A stretch of DNA of 64,000 bases from Gammaproteobacteria bacterium MFB021 (GCA_000737985.1 JNVT01000092.1:1-64000); one strand, 5' to 3'. Counted from the stretch's first letter, positions 16,361 to 24,829 are shown. The notes: generated from the letters alone by a model not told the origin. Made by a program: numbers and translations.

Positions 16361-17035
16361 TTATTCGAACGTGCAGCCTGCCGCCTTGAGTGCGTTGTCG
16401 ACCCAGCGTCGGTCGTTCTCTCCGGCATGGATCGCCGCCATCTGCTTCTCTTCCGCTGCCTGCTTCGCTTGTGCCGCTTCGAGTACCGCAGGGGCCGCCT
16501 CGAACGGTACACAGAGCAGGCCGTCGTTATCGCCGAGAATCAGGTCACCGGGTTCGATGACCATGCCGCCGATGTTGATCGGCGTGTTGATCTCGCCGGG
16601 GCCATTCTTGTACGGGCCGCGATGGGTCACGCCGGCGGCGAAGGTGGGCAGGTTGGTATCGCGGAAGCCATCCAGGTCGCGCAGCGCCCCGTTGAGCACG
16701 AAGCCCGCCACCCCCTTGTTGACCGCATAGGCCAGCATCAGCTCGCCCATCAGCGCATTGGTGGTATCGCCGCCGGCATCGCAGACGATGACATCGCCGG
16801 GTTCGGCCATGTCGATCGCCTTGTGCAGCATCAGGTTGTCGCCGGGGCGGGTGCGTACGGTGAGGGCGACACCGGCCAGCGAACCTTCCCGGTGCATCGG
16901 GCGTAGATCGGCGCCGCCGGCGAACACCCGGGACATGCTGTCGCTGACCACCGCCACGGGCAGCGCGGCGAAGGCCTGGATCAAGGCGTCATCGATACGA
17001 CGCTGGCGTTGGAGAATTCGGTTGCCGATGGGCAT
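16361..17035 (-). CDS. RraA-like aldolase (4-hydroxy-4-methyl-2-oxoglutarate aldolase family)
   Basis: A 224-residue protein of the RraA/HMG aldolase family. Catalytic members split 4-hydroxy-4-methyl- or 4-carboxy-4-hydroxy-2-oxo-acids to pyruvate plus a keto acid using a metal; others only regulate RNase E. The active-site pattern GxxN...LRD (here FVLNGALRDLDGF, with Arg and Asp adjacent) and the C-terminal Glu/Asp-rich helix support catalysis. The start MPIGNRILQRQ is chosen because the longer ORF upstream is made of arginine-rich shadow sequence. It lies 59 bp after the hydroxyacid dehydrogenase gene on the same strand, so both are probably expressed together. The substrate is unproven. 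Confidence 0.8.
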   Translation of the reverse strand: MPIGNRILQRQRRIDDALIQAFAALPVAVVSDSMSRVFAGGADLRPMHREGSLAGVALTVRTRPGDNLMLHKAIDMAEPGDVIVCDAGGDTTNALMGELMLAYAVNKGVAGFVLNGALRDLDGFRDTNLPTFAAGVTHRGPYKNGPGEINTPINIGGMVIEPGDLILGDNDGLLCVPFEAAPAVLEAAQAKQAAEEKQMAAIHAGENDRRWVDNALKAAGCTFE

Positions 17036-17094
17036 GACAGGGCTCCTGCTAGAGGCGCCGGCGCTATCTGGCCGACGTGATGGATAGGCGCGGC

Positions 17095-18087
17095 TCAGGG
17101 GCAGGCCGCTGTGGCGATGTCGTTGACCAGGCGTGCCGGCGGCAGCGATTTGTCGGCGAGGAAGTCGACGATACCGCTGACCGCCAGCACGCCGACCCGC
17201 GTGCCGGCCTCGGCGGTTACACCAGCGACATGGGGGGTGAGAATGACCCGGTCGCAAGCGGCCAGCGGGTTGACGCCTTCCGGGGGTTCACGCTCGAAGG
17301 TATCCAGACCGGCGCCGGCGATATGGCCGCTGTCGAGCGCGGTCAGCAGCGCCTGTTCATCGATCAGTCCGCCGCGCGAGGTGTTGATGACGTAGCTGTT
17401 CGCCGGCATGCAGGCCAGCGTTTCGGCGTTGAGGAGATGGGCGTTGGTCTCGGTCAGCGGGCAGTGCAGGCTGACGATGTCGGAGCGTGACAGCAGTGCT
17501 TCCAGCGTCTCGCTGCGTCTAACGCCGAGTGCCGCGATCGCGGCGTCCGAGGCGTAAGGGTCGTAGATAGCGACCTCCAGCCCCAGGCCCTGCACGATCT
17601 TGACCACCGCGGCGGCGATGGCACCGCCACCCACCAGGCCCAGACGCAGGCCGCACAGCTCGCGGCCGAGAAATTCGGCTTTGTCCCAGCGGCCGGCGCG
17701 CATGCCGCTGTCCAGCGGCAGCAGGCGTTTGATCGTGGCGAACATCAGGGCGACGGCGTGTTCCGCCACGGAGACGGCATTGCCGCCGGCTGCGCGGATC
17801 ACCTGTACCCCATGACGCGTGGCCGCGGCAACGTCGATGTTGTCGACCCCGGCACCATGCTTGGAGATCACCCGCAGCGCACGCCCGGCGGCGATCGCCT
17901 CGGCCCCGAACTGGCCCATGCGGGCGACGACCCCCTGGGGGTCGTGGCGCTCGATGTGCTCGATGAGCACCTCGGGTGTCGGATAGGGCGGGGTGTGGAA
18001 TACGGCGTAGCCTGCGGCTTCGGCGTGCTGCCGGGCCTCTTCCGCGAGATAGGGGCCGGTCACGAGTATGGCGGGTTGCTTGGCCAA
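17095..18087 (-). CDS. D-isomer-specific 2-hydroxyacid dehydrogenase
   Basis: A 330-residue NAD(P)-dependent oxidoreductase of the D-3-phosphoglycerate dehydrogenase type. Visible features are the dinucleotide motif LGLVGGGAIAAAVVK near residue 150 (the second glycine position intact), the INTSRGGLID segment with its arginine, Glu in FEREPPEG, and the TPHVAG motif with the catalytic His. It has no C-terminal ACT domain, so it is a catabolic or reductase-type enzyme and not biosynthetic SerA. Translation appears to start at TTG (18087), 7 nt after GGGAGAG. It is divergent from a LysR gene across a region with an inverted-repeat operator. Sulfolactate and sugar-acid dehydrogenases occur in this family; the substrate is unknown. 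Confidence 0.85.
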   Translation of the reverse strand: MAKQPAILVTGPYLAEEARQHAEAAGYAVFHTPPYPTPEVLIEHIERHDPQGVVARMGQFGAEAIAAGRALRVISKHGAGVDNIDVAAATRHGVQVIRAAGGNAVSVAEHAVALMFATIKRLLPLDSGMRAGRWDKAEFLGRELCGLRLGLVGGGAIAAAVVKIVQGLGLEVAIYDPYASDAAIAALGVRRSETLEALLSRSDIVSLHCPLTETNAHLLNAETLACMPANSYVINTSRGGLIDEQALLTALDSGHIAGAGLDTFEREPPEGVNPLAACDRVILTPHVAGVTAEAGTRVGVLAVSGIVDFLADKSLPPARLVNDIATAACP

Positions 18088-18166
18088 CGCGGGTCTCTCC
18101 CAGATGTCGTTGCAGCGGTGATCGCGTCGTGGCGATGGTGCTGATCGGTGTGGATGTTTTGTTCAG

Positions 18167-18189
18167 AATACAGCTAGTTTTGCTGTATT
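18167..18189. promoter_or_regulatory. LysR-type operator AATACAGC-N7-GCTGTATT
   Basis: Perfect 8-bp inverted repeat with a 7-bp spacer in the divergent gap between the hydroxyacid dehydrogenase and LysR genes. It contains the T-N11-A spacing typical of LysR recognition boxes. It is 78 bp upstream of the dehydrogenase start and about 100 bp upstream of the LysR start, in the position of an autoregulatory operator. Confidence 0.65.
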
Positions 18190-18201
18190 AAAGCGATTAA
18201 T
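18189..18201. promoter_or_regulatory. TAAAGCG-N2-TAAT motif, central copy
   Basis: The same core motif found before dctP and the third tctC gene, here overlapping by one base the right arm of the inverted repeat at 18167-18189. The neighbouring bases differ from the other two copies, so only the 11 specified bases are shared. Confidence 0.4.
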
Positions 18202-18288
18202 ATTTGGCAGTAAGTGAAGTAAAACTTAACGATAAGGGCGCACGCCGACCGCGCCACACAGTCTCAACCCCGACCCGTGGAGGTGCCC

Positions 18289-19170
18289 GTGGACACTCGC
18301 CAGTTACGCACGCTGATCGCCATTGCCGAGCACGGTACCTTCGCCGGGGCCGCGCGCGAGGTGAGCCTGACGCCTTCGGCCGTCAGCCAGCAGATCCTGG
18401 CGCTCGAGCAGGAGCTCGACACCCAGCTTTTCAATCGTGAGACGCGCCCCCCCAGCCTCAATCTGCATGGCCTCCAGTTGCTCGAAACCGCGCGCAAGGT
18501 CCTCGGGCTGGTCGAGGAGACCCGCGCCTCGATCAAGGGCAGCAGCGTCTCCAGCACGCTCAGCATCGGTTCCGTGCGCACCAGCACCATCGGCCTGTTG
18601 CCGCGTGCCATCGTGGCGCTGCGCGAGGCGTTTCCTGCGCTCCACGTCGATCTGCGTGTGGGCATGTCGTCGGGGCTTCTGAGCGACGTCAACGCCGGCC
18701 GCCTGGATCTGGCCGTGGTCGCCGAGCACGCCGGGGTGTCGCGCAATCTGACCTGGGCTCCGTTCCTGCGCGAGCCGCTGGTGGTCATCGCGCCACCGGG
18801 AACGCCAGTGCTGCCGGTGCGCGAGCTGCTGGAGCGCTTGCCGTTCGTGCACTTCGCCAGCGACGTGCCGCTGGCGGCGCTGATCAACAACGAGTTGACC
18901 CACCAGAGCATCAAGGTCACCCACATCGCCGAGATCGACACCATTCCGGCCATCGTCGAGTGCGTGGCAGCGGGGCTGGGCGCCGCTGTGGTGCCCGATA
19001 TCGCGGTGCGTGAAAACGGCCGCGACATGCTCAAGCTGCCATTCGGCCGGCCCCAGGTTTACCGCCAGATCGGCACCGTGCAGCGGGCCAATTCGGCCAA
19101 GGCCGAGCTGCTGGTGGCGATGCACAACAAGCTGGCCGAGCTGTCCGGCGAGTTCGGCGTATTCCTGTGA
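18289..19170 (+). CDS. LysR-family transcriptional regulator of the Tct/TRAP island
   Basis: A 293-residue LysR regulator: winged helix-turn-helix in residues 1-60 (TFAGAAREVSLTPSAVSQQI) and a periplasmic-binding-protein-like effector domain after about residue 90. I choose the GTG at 18289 because GGAGG sits 5 nt before it; a GTG at 18277 is in frame but lacks a ribosome site. It is transcribed away from the hydroxyacid dehydrogenase gene and is the only regulator gene between 7.4 and 24.4 kb, so it may control the surrounding transport and catabolic genes in response to an organic acid. Confidence 0.9.
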   Translation: MDTRQLRTLIAIAEHGTFAGAAREVSLTPSAVSQQILALEQELDTQLFNRETRPPSLNLHGLQLLETARKVLGLVEETRASIKGSSVSSTLSIGSVRTSTIGLLPRAIVALREAFPALHVDLRVGMSSGLLSDVNAGRLDLAVVAEHAGVSRNLTWAPFLREPLVVIAPPGTPVLPVRELLERLPFVHFASDVPLAALINNELTHQSIKVTHIAEIDTIPAIVECVAAGLGAAVVPDIAVRENGRDMLKLPFGRPQVYRQIGTVQRANSAKAELLVAMHNKLAELSGEFGVFL

Positions 19171-19202
19171 TGGCCCCATGGCGGGCGGCGGTGTGAGCGA
19201 TC

Positions 19203-20201
19203 TCATTTCCACGGATGCTGCTGCCAGAGCGCTTTGGCGGTTTCCGACTGGACCTTGGCCAGCGCGCGATAGTCATCGCCTACCCGGATATCCAGAGCAT
19301 TGCCCTGGGCGGCGAGTTCGTCACGTAGTGCTGTGTTGTCGGCCAGCGCCGCGAATGCCGCTCTGAGCCGGGTCTTGATCTCGTCGGGCAGGCCTTTCGG
19401 TGCGACGAAGCCGCGATAGGAGCCCATCTCGATGGCGTAACCCTGCTCCTTGGCGGTGGGTACGTCGGGGGCGAAGGGAGAGCGTTTGTCGTCGAGAACG
19501 GCGAGCACGCGGAGCTCGTCGTCGAAACCGATGGTCTGGCTCAAGGCCATGGTGCCCACCGCCACGTGGCCGCCGAGCAGGGCGGTACGTGCCATCGAGG
19601 CGCCATTGAATGGAATCAGATTGAATTGGGTGTCGGTGGCGGCGGCCAGCAGCAGGGCGCTGAAGTGGTCGTTGCCGCCGAGGGCGGAGAGCGCCACGCT
19701 GAGGCTGCCCGGCTGGGCCCGTGCGGCCTCAATCAGGTCATCCAGGGTGTGATAGGGCGACTGCTTGCCGACCACCAGGGTATTGGGGTCGTGCACCACG
19801 TTGGCGAGATAGTCGAAGCTATCGACGTCGTACGCCGCCTTGCGGTCGTAGGTCATGGCCATCGCCGCCGGCAGGTTGAAGGTGCCCAGGGTGTAGCCGT
19901 CGGCCTTGGCGGTGGCGACACGGGTGAAGCCGATCTGGCCGCCGGCGCCGGGCTGGTTCTTGACCACGACGCTGGCATCCTCGCCCAGCTCCCGCTCCAG
20001 ATACTTGCCCACCACCCGGGCGAGCACGTCGGTGCCGCCGCCGGCGGAGTAGCCGACGACCACCTCGATCGGCTTGTCGGGGAAGGCCGCGAAGGCCGGC
20101 AGGCTGGAAGCGGCCAGCGCCAGGGTCGCCAGGGCGATGGCGGCCAGAGCCCGGGTCGCCTGGGTGCTGACGTCGCGGACGGCATCTAGGGTTTTCAACA
20201 T
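19203..20201 (-). CDS. tctC: Tripartite tricarboxylate transporter binding protein TctC (system 2, second copy)
   Basis: A 332-residue periplasmic Bug-family binding protein. The ATG at 20201 follows GAGGAG; the signal peptide is long, with a 20-residue N-region before the hydrophobic core and cleavage after PAFA. The mature start FPDKPIEVVVGYSAGGGTD and the KNQPGAGGQIGFTRVA segment are diagnostic. It closely resembles the TctC encoded at 23467-24423, including GYTLGT(F/Y)NLP and a shared C-terminal HPWK. It is the last gene of Tct operon 2, 76 bp after the amidohydrolase gene, so this operon encodes a binding protein at each end. Confidence 0.92.
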   Translation of the reverse strand: MLKTLDAVRDVSTQATRALAAIALATLALAASSLPAFAAFPDKPIEVVVGYSAGGGTDVLARVVGKYLERELGEDASVVVKNQPGAGGQIGFTRVATAKADGYTLGTFNLPAAMAMTYDRKAAYDVDSFDYLANVVHDPNTLVVGKQSPYHTLDDLIEAARAQPGSLSVALSALGGNDHFSALLLAAATDTQFNLIPFNGASMARTALLGGHVAVGTMALSQTIGFDDELRVLAVLDDKRSPFAPDVPTAKEQGYAIEMGSYRGFVAPKGLPDEIKTRLRAAFAALADNTALRDELAAQGNALDIRVGDDYRALAKVQSETAKALWQQHPWK

Positions 20202-20277
20202 GGCGTGACTCCTCGTGTCGCGGTGATCGTTGTTTTTCTCGTCGGTTCTCGTCGGTTCTCGCAGCGTGCTGGATGCT

Positions 20278-21306
20278 TCAGGCATCGCTGGTCCGTGCGC
20301 GGCACAGCGGGAAGGGCACACCGTAGGTCTCGGCAGCGCTGCGCCAGAACAGTTGTTCCCGCTCTGCCTGGCTCGCGCCGCGGGTGAGACGCTTGAAGGC
20401 ATTCCATAGCGCGACATAGGAGAACATCCCCTTGTCCACGGGGAAGTTGCTCTCGAACATCGCGCGCTGCGGCCCGAAGGCTTCCAGGCAACTCTCGACC
20501 CAGGGCGCCCAGTCCGCGGCGAGCTGGCGGGAGTGCGGCGGCAGCGGCCGCTGGTGATAGGTGTTACCGAAGACGGCAAGGCCGAAGCCGCCGATCTTGA
20601 TGCGGGTGTTGGGCAGCCTGGCCAGCGCAGCCACCCCCCGGCGCCAGGCCGCGATATCGGCGGACGTTCTGGCGCTGAACGGGCCGACGCCCAGCGGGCC
20701 GCCGCAGTGATCGATCACCACTGTCAGATCGGGTAAGGCGCGTGCCAGCGACTCGACCTCATGGAGCTGGGTCTGATAGGCCCAGACGTCGAGCACCAGA
20801 CCCGCCCGGGCGACCTCGGCGGCGCCCCGGCGAAAGGCCTCCGAGCGCAGCAGGCCATCCGGCGCCGGGTTGGGGTTGGAACGCACCGCGGGGTCGGGAT
20901 GAAAGGCCGTGGTATTGCGAATGCCGCGGACCCGGCCGGGTGCCAGTGCGAGCAGCGCCTCGAGCGTGTCGCGGACTTCACTTCCCCTCATCAGGTCGGC
21001 AAAGGCGACGATGCCGGCCGGGTAGTGCGGTGTCTGCGCGCTCCAGTCGAGGATCGTCTCGACCTCGCCCAGCGGGCGCAGCGACTCGGGGCCGGAACGG
21101 CGATAGCCGGTGCGACACTGGACATAGAGGCTGGCGCGCACGTCATGCCCCGTGCCGACATCGGCGACGAACTCGGCGCTGCGGTAGCGGCTCTCGTCGC
21201 GATCCCAGAGGTGATGATGGGCGTCGAGAATCGGCTGCGCTGGGTCCAGCACCGGCTCATCGGCCAGTGCCAGCCACGCCTCCCGGATCGGCGCGTGGGG
21301 CGTCAT
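20278..21306 (-). CDS. Amidohydrolase-2 family metal-dependent hydrolase (Tct operon 2)
   Basis: A 342-residue TIM-barrel hydrolase of the COG3618 group. The N-terminal metal motif LDAHHHLWD and the central VIDHCGGP are clear. The C-terminal position is FESNFPVDKG, where the sister protein at 12159-13016 has WGSDWP; this variant occurs in a recognised subset of the family and may alter the reaction. The ATG at 21306 overlaps the tctA stop by one base (TGATG), so translation is coupled. The long upstream extension in the same frame lies within tctA and is not coding. It probably hydrolyses a lactone or amide linked to the acid imported by system 2. Confidence 0.83.
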   Translation of the reverse strand: MTPHAPIREAWLALADEPVLDPAQPILDAHHHLWDRDESRYRSAEFVADVGTGHDVRASLYVQCRTGYRRSGPESLRPLGEVETILDWSAQTPHYPAGIVAFADLMRGSEVRDTLEALLALAPGRVRGIRNTTAFHPDPAVRSNPNPAPDGLLRSEAFRRGAAEVARAGLVLDVWAYQTQLHEVESLARALPDLTVVIDHCGGPLGVGPFSARTSADIAAWRRGVAALARLPNTRIKIGGFGLAVFGNTYHQRPLPPHSRQLAADWAPWVESCLEAFGPQRAMFESNFPVDKGMFSYVALWNAFKRLTRGASQAEREQLFWRSAAETYGVPFPLCRARTSDA

Positions 21307-22814
21307 CAGGCGGCGGCTCGCGATGTCTTGCGCGCGCGCAGCCAGCGCGAGAACAGTGGTGCCAGCACTACCAGCAGAATCATCGCGATCAGGATCTTGG
21401 CGGTCGGGCTGGCGGCGAGGATGCTCCAGTCGCCGCCGCCGATACGCAGCGCCAGACGCAGGTTCTGTTCCGCGAAACCACCCAGTATCAGGCCCAGTAC
21501 CACCGGCGGTAGCGGGAACTTCAACTTGTCCATGAAGTAGCCGATCAAGCCGAAGCCGAGCATCAGATAGACGTCGAACAGGCGCCCATTGATCGAGTAG
21601 ACGCCGATGAATACCAGGGCAATGATGATTGCGCCGAGCAGCGGCCGCGGCAGACGCAGAACCTGGGCAAAGCTGTTGGTCGCCAGGGCACCGCCGAGGA
21701 AGATCAGCAGGACCGCCGCGAACAGGAACTGCCACATGAATCCGAACACGATTCCCGGATTGTCGCGGAACAGCATTGGCCCCGGCTGCAGCCCGTGGAT
21801 CAGCAGCCCGCCGAGCATGACCGCGGCCACGGCCGTGCCGGGGATACCCAGGGTCAGCGCCGGGATCAGCGCGGCGGCGGTGTCGGCATTGTTGGAGGTT
21901 TCCGAGGCGGCGACGCCCTCCGGCTCGCCCTTGCCCCACTCCTCCGGGTTCCTGGAAGCGCGGCGCGCCTCGTTGTAGCTGAGGAAGGCGGCCATCGAGC
22001 CACCGGCACCCGGCAGAATCCCCACGAAGACGCCGATCACCGAAGAGCGCACCCAGGTCTTCCAGTATCTCAGCATGCCGGGCATCGCTTTCCAGATGCT
22101 GGTGGTATTCAAGCGCCCGGTATTCTGGGTATCGAAATCGCGCACTTCCTCGAGCAGCCCGATGGCGGGCGGCAGGGCGTAGAGGCCCACCAGCAGAACC
22201 ACGATATTGATGCCGTCGAGCAGCTCCAGATGGCCGAAGGTGTAACGCTCGGCACCGGTGATGGTGTCGGCACCGACCAGCGATACGAAGACGCCGAAGG
22301 CGGCACTGATCAAGCCCTTGAGCACGTCGCCACCGAGCAGGAACACGATCGCCGACATGCCGAACACCGCGACCCAGAAGATCTCGGTGGGGCCGAACAG
22401 CAGCGTTACCTTGGCCAGCGGCGGTGCCAGCAGCATCAGCACCAGCGCCGAGACGATGCCGCCGATCGCCGAGGAGACCACAGCGACCTGCAGGGCGTAG
22501 CCCCCGCGGCCCTGCTGGGCCATCGGGTAGCCGTCGAAGCTGGTCGCGACCGCGGCCGGGGTGCCCGGAATCCGCAGCAGCACGGCCGGGATCGAACCGC
22601 CATACATGGCGCCGTTGTAGATGCCCGCCATCATGCCCAGTGCGACCAGCGGGTCCATTCCGAAGGTGAACGGAATCAGCACTGAAATCGCCATGGTCGC
22701 GCTCAGGCCCGGCAGGGCGCCGACGCAGATACCGGCAATGACGCCGATGACGACCGCCGCCAGGTTGCCCAGGGAGAGCACTGCCGGTAGCGCGTCGATG
22801 AGGTTGCCGTACAT
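21306..22814 (-). CDS. tctA: Tripartite tricarboxylate transporter, large permease TctA (system 2)
   Basis: A 502-residue polytopic inner-membrane protein with about 11 helices. It carries the TctA signatures GALPGLSATMAISVLIPFTF near residue 32, LRIPGTPAAVATSFDGYPM and GKGEPEGVAASETSNNA. It forms the transport channel with TctB (12 bp upstream) and one or both of the flanking TctC proteins. Its sequence differs enough from the system 1 TctA to rule out a recent duplication of the whole operon. Confidence 0.95.
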   Translation of the reverse strand: MYGNLIDALPAVLSLGNLAAVVIGVIAGICVGALPGLSATMAISVLIPFTFGMDPLVALGMMAGIYNGAMYGGSIPAVLLRIPGTPAAVATSFDGYPMAQQGRGGYALQVAVVSSAIGGIVSALVLMLLAPPLAKVTLLFGPTEIFWVAVFGMSAIVFLLGGDVLKGLISAAFGVFVSLVGADTITGAERYTFGHLELLDGINIVVLLVGLYALPPAIGLLEEVRDFDTQNTGRLNTTSIWKAMPGMLRYWKTWVRSSVIGVFVGILPGAGGSMAAFLSYNEARRASRNPEEWGKGEPEGVAASETSNNADTAAALIPALTLGIPGTAVAAVMLGGLLIHGLQPGPMLFRDNPGIVFGFMWQFLFAAVLLIFLGGALATNSFAQVLRLPRPLLGAIIIALVFIGVYSINGRLFDVYLMLGFGLIGYFMDKLKFPLPPVVLGLILGGFAEQNLRLALRIGGGDWSILAASPTAKILIAMILLVVLAPLFSRWLRARKTSRAAA

Positions 22815-22826
22815 GGTGTGTCCTCG

Positions 22827-23324
22827 TTAGCGCAGGAAGAATTCAGTGGGCAGCTCTTGCCCCATCAGCACGACGAAGATGATCGCGATGCCACCGGTAA
22901 AGATCAGGTCCGCGAGCAGCACGCCCTTGAGGCTGCGGTAGCCGAAACACCAGGCCACCACCGGAATCATCACCGCCGTGGTGGTGTAGAAGCCGAGCAG
23001 CGCTACACCGGCGACATAGGCGGCAATGGCGACGACGATGCCGAAGAAGCGCCGTGCGTTGTCGAACACCTTCAGCGGTGCCGGCGCGGTGGCCTCCGGG
23101 TCGCCGCGACGTCGACGGCGTAGCAGGCAGCGCCCGATCATCAGCAGGCCCAGTACGACCAGCGCCGAGAGCATGGTGACCGGCAGCAGCGCGGTCATGC
23201 CCGGCATGTCGGAGGTTCGGCTCAGCAGCGCGCCGGCGCCCAGAACGATGATGATGCCGGCGACCAGATCCGGGTCGATGCCACGGGCGGCGCTCGGCGT
23301 GTTGGCAGAAGACGCGTTGTTCAT
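22827..23324 (-). CDS. tctB: Tripartite tricarboxylate transporter, small subunit TctB (system 2)
   Basis: A 165-residue membrane protein with four hydrophobic segments and a basic cytosolic loop rich in arginine in the middle. The start MNNASSANTP at 23324 is preferred over a GC-rich extension. After the first helix it has SDMPGMTALLPV, the usual TctB pattern. It lies 142 bp downstream of tctC and 12 bp before tctA. Confidence 0.88.
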   Translation of the reverse strand: MNNASSANTPSAARGIDPDLVAGIIIVLGAGALLSRTSDMPGMTALLPVTMLSALVVLGLLMIGRCLLRRRRRGDPEATAPAPLKVFDNARRFFGIVVAIAAYVAGVALLGFYTTTAVMIPVVAWCFGYRSLKGVLLADLIFTGGIAIIFVVLMGQELPTEFFLR

Positions 23325-23466
23325 GCGATGTCTCTTGGCAGGGCTAGCGAGGAAGAGGCGATGGTCCGGGGTGACTCGGGCCACCGCGATGCCGGTGAGG
23401 TCATCGCGATGGTTTGTCTCTCACGCCGCGGGTCATGACGACGACTTCAGCGTGGGAAGGCGAACA

Positions 23467-24423
23467 TCACTTCCAGGGATGGGTTTCCCAGATGCGCTTG
23501 GCGAGTTCCAGCTGCTCGGCATTGAGTTCCTTGAATTGCTCACCCAGAGCAAGCTCGGTCGGGTTGCCCGAGCGCTGCATCGCCTTCTGGAAATCGGGGT
23601 CGTCGTAGGTCTTCTGAAACGCCGCGAGCAGTTTCGACTCGACATCATCCGGTAGCCCGGCGGGGGCAACGAAGCCGCGCAGTGCGCCGTTGACCAGGTC
23701 GAACCCCTGCTCCTTGAAGGTGGGAATGTCCTCGGCCATGGGCGAGCGCTTCTCGGAAGCAATGCCCAGCACGTTCAGCTCGTCTCTGAAGGCGACCACC
23801 TCGGAAACGTTGATGATGCCCATGGTGACATGGCCACCCATCAGGGCGCTGCGAGCCGGTGCAGAGCCCGAGAAGGGAACCACGGTATAATCGGCATCGG
23901 TGACATCGGACAGCTTCTGCAGGAAGAAATGATCGTCGCCGCCAAGGCTGGACATCGCCACGGTCACGGCGCCAGCGCGTGCCTTGGCCGCTTTGACCAG
24001 TTTGTCCATGGAGTCGATATCGCTGTTCTTGGGCGTCACGATCACATTGGGATCGTTAACGATATTGGCGAGATAAGTGAAGCTATCGGCGTTGTAATCG
24101 GCATGACGGTCGAGTGTCCTCGCCATCGCGCCGGGCAGATTATAAGTGCCCAGGGTATAGCCGTCGGGATCCGCCTCGGCGACGGCGGTCACGCCGATCT
24201 GGCCACTGGCCCCCGGCATGTTTTTGACCACCACCGAGACGTCATTACCCAGATATTTTTCCAGATAAGGAGCGATGGTACGCGCCATGACATCGGTGCC
24301 GCCGCCTGCGGCAAAGCCGACGATCATGTCGATGCGTTTTTCCGGGTAGTCCGCCAGTGCGGTAGAAGCCAGGCCGCCCGATATCAGGAAGGCAGCAGCG
24401 ACGGCAATTGTTTTAAGTCTCAT
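23467..24423 (-). CDS. tctC: Tripartite tricarboxylate transporter binding protein TctC (system 2, first copy)
   Basis: A 318-residue periplasmic binding protein, first gene of Tct operon 2. It has a standard Sec signal peptide (MRLKTIAVAAAFLISGG, cleavage after ALA) and the ligand-binding IVGFAAGGGTDVMAR and KNMPGASGQIG segments. It is a paralogue of the protein at the other end of the operon. A TAAAGCG-N2-TAAT motif lies about 60 bp before the start codon. The ligand is likely a di- or tricarboxylate, as for other family members, but cannot be named. Confidence 0.93.
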   Translation of the reverse strand: MRLKTIAVAAAFLISGGLASTALADYPEKRIDMIVGFAAGGGTDVMARTIAPYLEKYLGNDVSVVVKNMPGASGQIGVTAVAEADPDGYTLGTYNLPGAMARTLDRHADYNADSFTYLANIVNDPNVIVTPKNSDIDSMDKLVKAAKARAGAVTVAMSSLGGDDHFFLQKLSDVTDADYTVVPFSGSAPARSALMGGHVTMGIINVSEVVAFRDELNVLGIASEKRSPMAEDIPTFKEQGFDLVNGALRGFVAPAGLPDDVESKLLAAFQKTYDDPDFQKAMQRSGNPTELALGEQFKELNAEQLELAKRIWETHPWK

Positions 24424-24691
24424 GATTTTTGCCCTTCAATGCGTGGTCGGCGTCAGCGCAGTTAAAGGCAGTTGCTGGCTTGGCTAAAGCGAATAATTCT
24501 TACCGGCGCAATCAGTTTTCTTTCAGAGTATCGCCAAGACGCTTTTCAATACGACGTTGGTCGTAATGCCTTGGCGTTCGCATATTTATCCGAGCTTGTT
24601 TTGTCAATAAGACCATTGCGTTGCTGGCAGACGTCACCGGCAAGCAGGGGCGGGTTGCTGCTCCGCTGCGACTCGCTGGGCGAGCTATGTG
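24424..24691. other. Promoter region of Tct operon 2
   Basis: An A/T-richer stretch upstream of tctC with the shared motif and likely promoter. No gene is seen; beyond it the sequence becomes GC-rich again towards a short membrane-peptide ORF. Confidence 0.6.
24485..24497. promoter_or_regulatory. TAAAGCG-N2-TAAT motif, Tct operon 2 copy
   Basis: Located about 62 bp upstream of the tctC start. The surrounding bases extend the match to the dctP site (GGCTAAAGCG-N2-TAATTCT, 17 of 17 specified bases). A near-promoter position fits an activator site or a promoter element. Confidence 0.45.
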
Positions 24692-24829
24692 TCATGCAAC
24701 GGCGTGGATCTGACCTCGTCGCCGCAGCCACAGGCTGAGCCCGAGACTCAGTAGGGCAACCAGACCGGCGGCAAAGGAGAGCGCGTCGATGGGCATGTGC
24801 AGTGCCAGGGAAAGCCCCAGTAGCAGCAT
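24692..24829 (-). CDS. Possible small membrane protein or gene remnant
   Basis: A 45-codon ORF beginning MLLLGLSLALHMPI, with two hydrophobic stretches and a basic C-terminus (WLRRRGQ). It looks coding in composition. The same frame stays open upstream, without a start codon, back to the stop codon of the GFA gene 130 bp away, and that extension also looks protein-like, so this may be the tail of a gene that has lost its 5' end. I do not recognise a family. Confidence 0.3.
   Translation of the reverse strand: MLLLGLSLALHMPIDALSFAAGLVALLSLGLSLWLRRRGQIHAVA

Noticed and set aside
20278-21939. 553-codon form of the second amidohydrolase with a long N-terminal extension
   Set aside because: The extension lies inside tctA in another frame and is Arg/Gly-rich; the ATG at 21306 with TGATG overlap is the natural start.
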